A stretch of 64,000 bases of DNA from Fibrobacter sp. (GTDB lineage: Bacteria; Fibrobacterota; Chitinivibrionia; Chitinivibrionales; Chitinispirillaceae), in NCBI GenBank assembly GCA_012513915.1, contig JAAZBG010000152.1:1-64000 (forward strand), given 5' to 3'. The position numbers were made by a program, and so were the translations under genes. The notes beneath the pieces were generated by a model, which ran no database searches, was not told the origin of the DNA, and saw only the letters and a program-made list of their open reading frames with translations. This document shows, in pieces, positions 48,036-55,579 of the stretch. Position 1 is the stretch's first letter; the number at the start of each line of letters is the position of its first letter.

Positions 48036-49442
48036 ATGAACTTTAAAATCAATGTAATTGTACTATTCATTCTGAGTATCGTTTTGTGTAAAAATTCATT
48101 TTCTTTATCATGTTCTGAACGTGATTTTATTATCATTGCGTTACAAAATAATCACACAATTAAGCTAACAAACACTATACGCGCCTACGATTCACTTTCT
48201 CTACAATTGATTAAGTGCGGATGGCTTCCGGAAATTAAATTGACAGCTGATCCATCAGTGTTAAATACCAATAATGACAAAATAATTTCACTAAGTATGT
48301 CTGCCGGGATTGAACAAAAAATTCCCGGGGGCGCTGAAATCCATGCAGGTATTACTCATACAGATTCAAAGTTGGTGAAGGATAATAGTTCCTTTCAATC
48401 GGATGATATTACTATTGGAATTACACAACCATTTTTAAAAAATGCGGGCAAATACAATGATATACATTATACGATTCAACTTGGCTTACTTGATAATAAA
48501 AATTTGACACTTGACAAAATAAAAACTATTAATGAAACATTATCTCAAATTCGTCATCAGTATTGGGATTATTGTTCTCAACAATTACTTGATTCAACGT
48601 ATAAACAAGTCATGCACAGAAATGAAGAAATGTTGAATTCTTCCCGTGCGCAATTTTTTGTTGGGGAGATTGCTGAACTTGATACCTTGTCGTCATCGTT
48701 GTCATACTATCAATCGCTTCAACAGTGTTTTGAAAGTGAATTGCTGCTTAAACAGGCAAAAAATAAACTTGCGCGATCAATTAATGTTTCACATGATACA
48801 ATGATCGTCATTATTCAGAGACCTGATTCCATAGCAGATCTCCCTGATGTATCAACACTTTTGAATGTTATACAACGCTTTGATCCATCAATTAAGCAAT
48901 TCGTTAATCTTCAGGAGAAGTTCAGGGTAATGCATAAGAAACAAAAGAATTCTCTGTTTCCATCACTTGACGGATATATAACACATACTTTTTCAAGAGT
49001 TGATCAATCGATGTTTTCAGAAAATAAATCTAACAATAATACAGTACTTGGCCTGTTGTTGTCATACTCAATACCGGTTACGAAACAGAAAATTGCATTG
49101 GAGCAAGTATCGTTACAGCAGCGTATATCAAACAGTAATTATGATAATTATACCGATGAATTAAAAGTAAAAATCAATGAATTGCATGATTCATGGATTC
49201 AGGAAAAGAAGAGAATTGAACTTGCGAAAAAAAGTAATGCTATTGCATTACTGCAATATGATGCTGCGATAAAGGCGTTTTCTATCGGAACGATTGACCG
49301 ACAATCGCTTCTTAAAATGCAGAATGATCTTCTTGAAAGTAATGTTGCCTATATTCGATTAATGATTACAATGAAAAAAATAGAGATCATCTTTGATGAG
49401 TTGACAGGCACTGTTTTTGATCGATTCGGAATTACTTATTGA
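48036..49442 (+). CDS. TolC-like outer-membrane efflux channel
   Basis: A 468-residue protein with a signal peptide (about 1-24). It has two long helical/coiled halves separated by beta strands, the pattern of TolC-family channels: an N-terminal segment with ALQNNHTIKL, later ITQPFLKNAG..., SSSLSYYQSLQQCFESEL, and a second half with QQRISNSNYDNY and AIKAFSIGTIDRQSLLKMQNDLL. The ITQPFLKNA segment is near-invariant in the TolC family. It starts an operon with an adaptor, an ATPase and two permeases. Substrate unknown. Confidence 0.87.
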   Translation: MNFKINVIVLFILSIVLCKNSFSLSCSERDFIIIALQNNHTIKLTNTIRAYDSLSLQLIKCGWLPEIKLTADPSVLNTNNDKIISLSMSAGIEQKIPGGAEIHAGITHTDSKLVKDNSSFQSDDITIGITQPFLKNAGKYNDIHYTIQLGLLDNKNLTLDKIKTINETLSQIRHQYWDYCSQQLLDSTYKQVMHRNEEMLNSSRAQFFVGEIAELDTLSSSLSYYQSLQQCFESELLLKQAKNKLARSINVSHDTMIVIIQRPDSIADLPDVSTLLNVIQRFDPSIKQFVNLQEKFRVMHKKQKNSLFPSLDGYITHTFSRVDQSMFSENKSNNNTVLGLLLSYSIPVTKQKIALEQVSLQQRISNSNYDNYTDELKVKINELHDSWIQEKKRIELAKKSNAIALLQYDAAIKAFSIGTIDRQSLLKMQNDLLESNVAYIRLMITMKKIEIIFDELTGTVFDRFGITY

Positions 49443-49474
49443 ATTTACTGTATACTAAATATCCGGGGAATAGC

Positions 49475-50560
49475 ATGAACACTTTTTACATAAGACCTTG
49501 CGTCATTGTACTTTTAGTACTGTTTTTTATGTATTGTCAAAAAAAAGATACTAAATCGATTGATTTGTCAGAAACATACATTGTTAAAAAAGAGAATCTC
49601 CGCGATATCATTACTCAGACAGGAGTAGTATCTCCAATTGTAAAAATAGAATTAAAATCGGAAGCAAGCGGGAAGATTGAAAAAATATTTGTGAAGGAAG
49701 GGCAGGAGGTATCAAAAGGAGATACGATACTAATTATTGATCCTTATCGATTAACAACACAAAAAGAGAAACTTGAGCTTTCTATTCGTAAATCTGAACT
49801 TTTATATAAAGCTGCTGATCGTGATTTAAAAAATGCGCTGGAACTTGTTGCAACCGGTTCTATTGCATCAAAAAAAATTCAGGATCTTGAAATGTCCCGT
49901 GACCTTCAGGAGATTGATCTTAAACAGCAGAAACTTGAACTTGATGACATTATAGATCAATTAGGTAAAACAATAATCAGATCACCAATACATGGTGTGT
50001 TGACATCCCTACTTGTCAAAGAGGGAGAAATTGCAGTCAGTGCAACAGGAGGACTGTCCGCAGGCACATCGATAGGTACCATTGCAGATATCAGGAAGCT
50101 TGAAGTAATTACCAATATTGGAGAGATTGATTATGTTCATTTGAGTAAAGGACAAAGTGTTGTTATTAAACCTGAAGCAATAGAAGGTAGTGAAACAAAT
50201 GGAACTATTGATTTTATAGCATTAAGTGCCAAAAAAGATGGTAATAGCGAATTATCACGATTTGAGGTACGAGTGTTGATAGATTCCATAATTAAGGGTA
50301 TTGCACCGGGAATTAATGTATCGGTTGATTTTGTCACTCTTGATAAAAAAAATATTATTTCAGTTCCTTATCATTTTGTAAAACGTATCGGTAGAGAATC
50401 GTTTGTAACAAAAAAGAATGGTGAAAAACAACTACAGGTAAAAATCGTAACCGGATTAACGGATTATAAATTTTTCGAAGTAATTTCCGGAATACATGAA
50501 GGTGAAGAGATTATGTTTATTCCCGAACAGCTTCCCCCAGTATCACGGGGTAAAAAATGA
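49475..50560 (+). CDS. MacA-like periplasmic adaptor (membrane fusion lipoprotein)
   Basis: A 361-residue protein from ATG 49475. An upstream in-frame TTG at 49439 would overlap the tolC stop and add a hydrophilic leader. The ATG start gives a lipoprotein signal ending LFFMYC with Cys21. The barrel-sandwich part has EASGKIEKIFVKEGQEVSKGDTI, a helical hairpin (about 95-150) and IRSPIHGVLTSLLVKEGE, the usual RND/MacA order. The C-terminus (TKKNGEKQLQVKIVTG) is the membrane-proximal domain. It should link TolC to the ABC permeases. There is no sign of the MacA gating loop details. Confidence 0.85.
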   Translation: MNTFYIRPCVIVLLVLFFMYCQKKDTKSIDLSETYIVKKENLRDIITQTGVVSPIVKIELKSEASGKIEKIFVKEGQEVSKGDTILIIDPYRLTTQKEKLELSIRKSELLYKAADRDLKNALELVATGSIASKKIQDLEMSRDLQEIDLKQQKLELDDIIDQLGKTIIRSPIHGVLTSLLVKEGEIAVSATGGLSAGTSIGTIADIRKLEVITNIGEIDYVHLSKGQSVVIKPEAIEGSETNGTIDFIALSAKKDGNSELSRFEVRVLIDSIIKGIAPGINVSVDFVTLDKKNIISVPYHFVKRIGRESFVTKKNGEKQLQVKIVTGLTDYKFFEVISGIHEGEEIMFIPEQLPPVSRGKK

Positions 50561-51237
50561 CGCATCCTGCGATTCTGAAAACTGAGAACATTTGTAAATA
50601 TTATTCACTCGGAAAAGAAAAAATTCCAGTGTTGCATAACATCTCACTTTCTGTTGAAAAAGGATCGTATGCGGCGATTATGGGGCAAAGTGGAGCAGGA
50701 AAGTCAACATTACTAAATATTTTAGGTTGTCTCGATAAGGCATCATCAGGACAGTATTATATAAACAATACCGATGTTTCACGTTTAACTGATGCAAAAC
50801 TTGCTAAAATTAGAAATGAAGAGATCGGATTTGTATTCCAGAACTTCAATCTATTGCCAAAACTGACGGTTGCAGCAAATATTGAACTTCCATTGATCTA
50901 TGCGAATGTTAAGCGTAAAGAGCGAAAAGTTCGTGTTGAATCTGTTATGCAGAAACTTGGTATTTACGAAAGAAGACATCACAAGCCAAATGAAATTTCC
51001 GGTGGGCAAAAACAACGGGTAGCTATTGCTCGAGCTCTTGTAAAGAATCCGGCTCTGCTGCTTGCGGATGAACCGACGGGAAACCTTGATTCACATACAA
51101 CTGAAGAAATATTGGCGTTATTTCAGAAATTAAACGATGAGGGTAATACAATCGTTATGATAACGCATGAACATGATGTTGCTGCGAGAGCGAAAAAAAT
51201 AATACGGCTTGTTGATGGTTCGATTGTGAATAATTGA
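50557..51237 (+). CDS. MacB/LolD-type ABC transporter ATPase
   Basis: A 226-residue ATPase. Walker A is GQSGAGKST (38-46), the Q-loop is in [12 protein letters not shown], the signature is ISGGQKQRV (about 140-148) and Walker B is [11 protein letters not shown]. The family [18 protein letters not shown] is typical of the MacB/LolD/FtsE-related 3.A.1.122/125 group. Here the ATPase is a stand-alone protein while E. coli MacB fuses it to its permease. It overlaps the adaptor by 4 bp; the permeases follow after a 275-bp gap. Confidence 0.93.
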   Translation: MTHPAILKTENICKYYSLGKEKIPVLHNISLSVEKGSYAAIMGQSGAGKSTLLNILGCLDKASSGQYYINNTDVSRLTDAKLAKIRNEEIGFVFQNFNLLPKLTVAANIELPLIYANVKRKERKVRVESVMQKLGIYERRHHKPNEISGGQKQRVAIARALVKNPALLLADEPTGNLDSHTTEEILALFQKLNDEGNTIVMITHEHDVAARAKKIIRLVDGSIVNN

Positions 51238-51308
51238 CATAACATTTTTTTGTCCTGATTATGATTTTTGAGGACAATTTGTCCTTTAAGTTTAAAGAAA
51301 AGAAATTT

Positions 51309-51338
51309 AACCACAGAGGACACAGAGGACACAAAGGT
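51309..51338. repeat. CCACAGAGGACACAGAGG-type interspersed repeat in the 51238-51512 gap
   Basis: The gap between the ATPase and the first permease contains CCACAGAGGACACAGAGG and then ACACAAAGG, a short direct-repeat motif (period 9, GGACACAGA). Sequences of this CACAGAGGACACAGAGG kind are scattered in many environmental bacterial genomes as intergenic repeats. Nothing else in the gap is recognisable. The function of such repeats is unknown. Confidence 0.6.
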
Positions 51339-51512
51339 TAATAAAATAAAAATTTCTGTTGTTAACGTATTAATAGTAATAAAAACAACATAAAAATTAA
51401 CAATTCCCTCCACTGTACTACCTGTTATATCGGTAATTAAAAATAGTGTGTGTATAAAAATGTAAAGTTCATAACAGAAAAGATTTAAAAGTAAATAGTA
51501 GAAAGCACTTGT

Positions 51513-52733
51513 ATGTATCGATTTGTACAGCAGTTTAAAGTAAGTATAACATTGTGTCTATTGGAACTCTGGTCCAATAGGATGCGTACGGTTATTACTT
51601 CTTTTGGGATATTTCTCGGAGCTGTATCCTATCTTGTAAATGTAGCATTTTTACGTGATATTGATGACGAAATGAAAAGAAATATGGAAGAGATCGGCGG
51701 ACTGTCAATACTGACAATTAAGAAAAAAGCTGCTTCGACTGAAGAAGAAAAAATAACATTTTCGGCATCCCAGGGTATACAACTCAGTGAGATTGACACT
51801 ATTGCAAAAAAGCTCACATATATTGAAAGTACTCTTCCTAAAATAGATCTGCAATGGGAGATGGTAAAAGCAAACGGGAAATATACTTATACAAAACCGA
51901 TTGCTGCAAGTAGTGAATATCTGGATGCTTTTAATTACAAAGTAGAAAAAGGAAGAACGTTTACAAGTAATGATTTTAGTAGTTCAATAAACATTTGTTT
52001 GATAGGGAAGAAGATTGTTGAAACGCTGTTTGGTGATGACAGCAATTGTATAGGAAAAAAAGTTACTATTTTTAGTAAGGAATTTACAATTGTAGGAATC
52101 ATAGAAACGGAGGACATCAATTCTTGGAAATCAATTCGATTTGTTTTTCCCTATTCGTTATACATATATCGCTTTGGTCAAAAAAATAAAGAAATTGATG
52201 AAGTTTCGGTTAAACTGGTATCAAGTGATTTTGCTGAAAAAGCAATAAATGACATTACAAGAATGTTAAAGCAGATGCATCGTGGAATTATGGATTTTGA
52301 GATTGAAGCGAACCTTACAAAACTTGATGAACTACGCGCAGCATCATCCGGAATAAAAATTTTATTGTCGGTAATTTCGATAATAACGTTATGTATTGGA
52401 GGAATAAGTATTATGAACATAATGTTTGCTGCGCTTGGTGATCGAATCAGAGAAATTGGCATTCGTAAAGCAATGGGTGCGCATCGGGTTGATCTCTTTT
52501 TGCAATTTATAATAGAAGCAATTATTGTTTCTTTAGTTGGCGGTGTTCCAGGAATACTATTAGGAAGTAGTATTCTTTTTTTTCCAAAAGGAATTTTTCC
52601 TTATATACCAATATTGACTGCACAGGATTTTGTCGTGGCACTCTGCTTTACCATGATCTGCGGCATAGTTGCTGGATTTACACCTGCTCTTCGTGCTGCA
52701 AATATGCAACCGGTAGAGGCACTGAGATATTAA
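51513..52733 (+). CDS. MacB-like ABC transporter permease (first)
   Basis: A 406-residue membrane protein with the MacB/FtsX layout: transmembrane helix 1 (about 23-43), a large periplasmic domain (about 50-270) and three C-terminal helices. Before them lies the ISIMNIMFAALGDRIREIGIRKAMGA coupling region, reduced to GDRIREIGIRKAMGA here, the family hallmark that contacts the ATPase. The C-terminus ends ALRAANMQPVEALRY, the usual P-A-A-P-EALR tail. The stop codon overlaps the next permease ATG by one base (TAATG). It probably pairs with the second permease. Confidence 0.88.
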   Translation: MYRFVQQFKVSITLCLLELWSNRMRTVITSFGIFLGAVSYLVNVAFLRDIDDEMKRNMEEIGGLSILTIKKKAASTEEEKITFSASQGIQLSEIDTIAKKLTYIESTLPKIDLQWEMVKANGKYTYTKPIAASSEYLDAFNYKVEKGRTFTSNDFSSSINICLIGKKIVETLFGDDSNCIGKKVTIFSKEFTIVGIIETEDINSWKSIRFVFPYSLYIYRFGQKNKEIDEVSVKLVSSDFAEKAINDITRMLKQMHRGIMDFEIEANLTKLDELRAASSGIKILLSVISIITLCIGGISIMNIMFAALGDRIREIGIRKAMGAHRVDLFLQFIIEAIIVSLVGGVPGILLGSSILFFPKGIFPYIPILTAQDFVVALCFTMICGIVAGFTPALRAANMQPVEALRY

Positions 52734-54001
52734 TGAAACAATCAATTATTGGAATACTCTTTCAGGCTGTTTATGTTGGAATTGTCATGTCGTTTATTGA
52801 GATGCGGTCGCATATTATGCGTTCTGTTTTGTCAATACTCGGGGTGATGCTCGGGGTAGCATCACTGGTAGCGATGCTTACTTTGGTTGGCGGAATTGAT
52901 GTTTTTATAAATGAACGGATGGATAAATGGACCGGTTCTGTCTGGTTCTGGAAAAAATATAGTACAAATGACAAGGAGCGAATTCAATGGTCAAAATCAC
53001 CGGGGCTAAAGTTTTCAGATGGAGAGCATTTAAGCAATAATCAATATGTGAAAGTTGTTCCACGCTCCATACAAAAAAGTATTCAGGCAGTGTTTGGAAA
53101 TCAAACGATATACTGCAGAGTTAGCGGAGTCGATAGTATATCACTGGAAAGTGAAAAAGAACAAATTACGATTGTTTACGGAAGCTGGTTTACAAATAAT
53201 GATTATCAATCCGGTAAAAAACATTGCATATTATCGGTTTTTCTGGCAGAAAAATATATGAAGGCATATAAGCTTACAGAAACTGCATCACTAATTAATA
53301 AAAATATACAAATTGGAGATAATGAATTTATTATCCGTGGAATTGTTGCACCTAAAAAACGATATGAGTCATCACGACACTTTGAAAAAATGATTCTTAT
53401 TCCACTATTGTCAATGCAAAAACATATCAGTGGTTTTAATCCTGATCCGGGAAGTATGGAGGTTCAGGTGAGCGATGCGAAAAACGTGAAACAATTATCG
53501 AAATTAATAGCATCAGCACTTGCAGCACATCATCGTGGTGTTGAAGATTTTGAATACCGCACTGCTGACTGGATCGACAAGGTGACATCAATGTTAAACA
53601 ATGTAAGTATTCTTATGACGATTATTTCGGTAATGACACTTACAATCGGCGGGCTGAGTATCATGAATGTTATGTTGTCAAGTATAGCAGAGCGAATCCG
53701 GGAGATTGGTATACGTAAAGCGCTTGGGGTGACGAACATTCAAATTTTTATACAATTTATTGCCGAGACAACAACGCTCAGTCTGACCGGCGGAATTGCC
53801 GGTTTTGTGTTAGGGCTTGCACCGCTGCTTTTTAAGAGTGCGATTCTGCAATCGACACAGGGGTCAATTGAACCGACCATTTTACCGCTTCATATTTTAT
53901 TTACTTTTGCACTGGTAACGGGGCTTGGGATTTTATTTGGATTATATCCCGCGATAAAGGCATCGAGAATGGATCCGGTTGATGCGCTCCGGTATGAGTG
54001 A
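52733..54001 (+). CDS. MacB-like ABC transporter permease (second)
   Basis: A 422-residue paralogue of the preceding permease with the same layout: an N-terminal helix, periplasmic domain, ERIREIGIRKALGVTN coupling region and three C-terminal helices ending IKASRMDPVDALRYE. The periplasmic parts of the two permeases have diverged, while the coupling regions and C-terminal tails are alike. The tandem pair with one ATPase suggests a heterodimeric MacB-type transporter working with the adaptor and TolC-like channel. Substrate unknown; antibiotic, lipopeptide or signal export are possible. Confidence 0.87.
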   Translation: MKQSIIGILFQAVYVGIVMSFIEMRSHIMRSVLSILGVMLGVASLVAMLTLVGGIDVFINERMDKWTGSVWFWKKYSTNDKERIQWSKSPGLKFSDGEHLSNNQYVKVVPRSIQKSIQAVFGNQTIYCRVSGVDSISLESEKEQITIVYGSWFTNNDYQSGKKHCILSVFLAEKYMKAYKLTETASLINKNIQIGDNEFIIRGIVAPKKRYESSRHFEKMILIPLLSMQKHISGFNPDPGSMEVQVSDAKNVKQLSKLIASALAAHHRGVEDFEYRTADWIDKVTSMLNNVSILMTIISVMTLTIGGLSIMNVMLSSIAERIREIGIRKALGVTNIQIFIQFIAETTTLSLTGGIAGFVLGLAPLLFKSAILQSTQGSIEPTILPLHILFTFALVTGLGILFGLYPAIKASRMDPVDALRYE

Positions 54002-54128
54002 TCATTGTTTTTTGGGGAAAGCCTTTTTAAGGTATATATTATGTAGTTATTTCAATGTTCTAATAAGAAAAGTACAAATGTTGACAATTACATTTGTTCT
54101 TTAATTTTATGAGATAGAATTTTCTTAT

Positions 54129-55340
54129 TTAAGAATTAACCCTGAACATCTCAACCTTCTGTCGCTTTTCAAAAACGGCAACCACCTTTTCAAGTTCGGA
54201 TGGAATATTTATCTGTTGGGGGCATTTAGGGATGCATTTATTGCATTTTACACATAGCGTTGCACGGCCGTTGTTGTTTTTTACAGCATCGGATTTACTT
54301 TTAGAAAGTTTTGTATAATTACGCAGAAAGAGGGATTGGATAAGGCGGCTCATCAATTTGCCTTCATTGCTAAATGATTTATTATTTAATAAAGCAAAAT
54401 TTTGCGAAATATTGACACCTGCAGGACAGGGCATGCAGTATTGACACGCTGTACATGGTACGATAATCTTCTTTTTGCTGATATCGGTAAGCTGATCAAT
54501 AATGTTGAGTTCATGTGATGTAAGCGAACCTATTCCCGATTTGTCAGCACTCATGCAGTTTTCTTCAACCATTTTCATTGATCCCATACCGCTTAACACC
54601 GTAGCAATTTCAGGACGATTCCAGAGAAATTGAAGGGCCCAGTCAACCGGGGATCTTTTAACATCAGATTTGTTAATAACGTCGATTGCTTCTTTTGGTG
54701 GATTTGCAAGTTGCCCGCCTTTGAGTGGTTCCATGATTACAACAGCAATTCCTTTTTTATGTGCATATTGTAACCCTTCCGTTGTTGCCTGAATATTGGT
54801 GTCAAGATAGTTATACTGAATTTGCGCCATCTCCCAGGGATAGAAATCAATAATTTTTTTGAACACCGGTAAGGTATCGTGAAATGAGAACCCAATATGT
54901 TTTATTTTGCCTGCATCGCGAGCTTTTTCCATTTTACTGATGAGATTCATCTGTTTCATTTTCTCAAAGTTTGTTTCGTTGAGCATGTGAAACAAATACA
55001 TATCAAGATAGTCTGATTGAAGGCGCTCAAGTTGCTGATTAAGAAAACGGTCGAAATCCTCCTCTTTTTTCATAAAGATCATCGGAAGCTTTGTTACTAG
55101 TTTAACTTTTTGACGATACCCGTCCTGTAAGGCTTTGCCGAGAACTTTCTCGCTGTTACCCATATGATACATCCAGGCAGTATCGACATAATTGATACCA
55201 AGATCGATTCCTTTACGGATAATGGAGATTGACTGACGTTCATCAACGCGGTGAAGAATCGGGGTGGTTGGCAGACGCATACATCCAAAACCAAGTGCAG
55301 ACACTTCCCAGGGCAGTGAACCCATTTTCCTGTATTTCAT
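54129..55340 (-). CDS. Aldo/keto reductase with C-terminal 4Fe-4S ferredoxin domain
   Basis: A 403-residue protein. The AKR barrel has the tetrad Asp53, Tyr58, Lys84 and His118 (YVDTAWMYHMGNSE, LVTKLP, YLFHML). Two C-terminal cysteine clusters follow: CTACQYCMPCPAGV (about 297-310) and CVKCNKCIPKCPQQI (about 362-376), consistent with two iron-sulfur clusters. This fusion is common in anaerobes and implies a redox reaction with ferredoxin-like electron transfer besides or in place of NADPH. Substrate unknown. It is a single gene with no co-directional close neighbour. Confidence 0.85.
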   Translation of the reverse strand: MKYRKMGSLPWEVSALGFGCMRLPTTPILHRVDERQSISIIRKGIDLGINYVDTAWMYHMGNSEKVLGKALQDGYRQKVKLVTKLPMIFMKKEEDFDRFLNQQLERLQSDYLDMYLFHMLNETNFEKMKQMNLISKMEKARDAGKIKHIGFSFHDTLPVFKKIIDFYPWEMAQIQYNYLDTNIQATTEGLQYAHKKGIAVVIMEPLKGGQLANPPKEAIDVINKSDVKRSPVDWALQFLWNRPEIATVLSGMGSMKMVEENCMSADKSGIGSLTSHELNIIDQLTDISKKKIIVPCTACQYCMPCPAGVNISQNFALLNNKSFSNEGKLMSRLIQSLFLRNYTKLSKSKSDAVKNNNGRATLCVKCNKCIPKCPQQINIPSELEKVVAVFEKRQKVEMFRVNS

Positions 55341-55477
55341 AAATGATCTCCTGTTTTAATAAGTAACGTTAGTTGATAGGGTATTATGGTACGTTTTTGT
55401 TAATTTTTATAAAGGTTGTATCAGAAATAGCAGTTTTTACTGTAATAATAATCATGACAGATTTATGAATTCATTTG

Positions 55478-55493
55478 TGTTTCACGTGAATTT
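55478..55493. promoter_or_regulatory. Degenerate parS-like half site
   Basis: TGTTTCACGTGAATTT matches the parS consensus for the first 13 bases, and the last three differ. It lies about 15 kb from the perfect sites, in the gap upstream of the aldo/keto reductase gene. ParB could bind it weakly. Confidence 0.3.
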
Positions 55494-55520
55494 ATAGGGA
55501 AAATATATATCCTGAGAGTG

Positions 55521-55551
55521 TAAAAAAGAAAGGGTGCATTAAGCACCCTTT
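55521..55551 (-). terminator. Rho-independent terminator after glgP
   Basis: AAAGGGTGC (55529-55537) and GCACCCTTT (55543-55551) form a 9-bp stem with a 5-base loop. Read on the minus strand it is followed by a T-rich run. It lies just downstream of the glgP stop at 55580. Confidence 0.85.
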
Positions 55552-55579
55552 TATGAATTGTCAATTACATTAAGAGAAA

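Noticed and set aside
55385-55402. TGGTACG followed by a T run, as a second sigma-54 promoter
   Set aside because: The GC element is missing at the required distance; only the -24 half is present.
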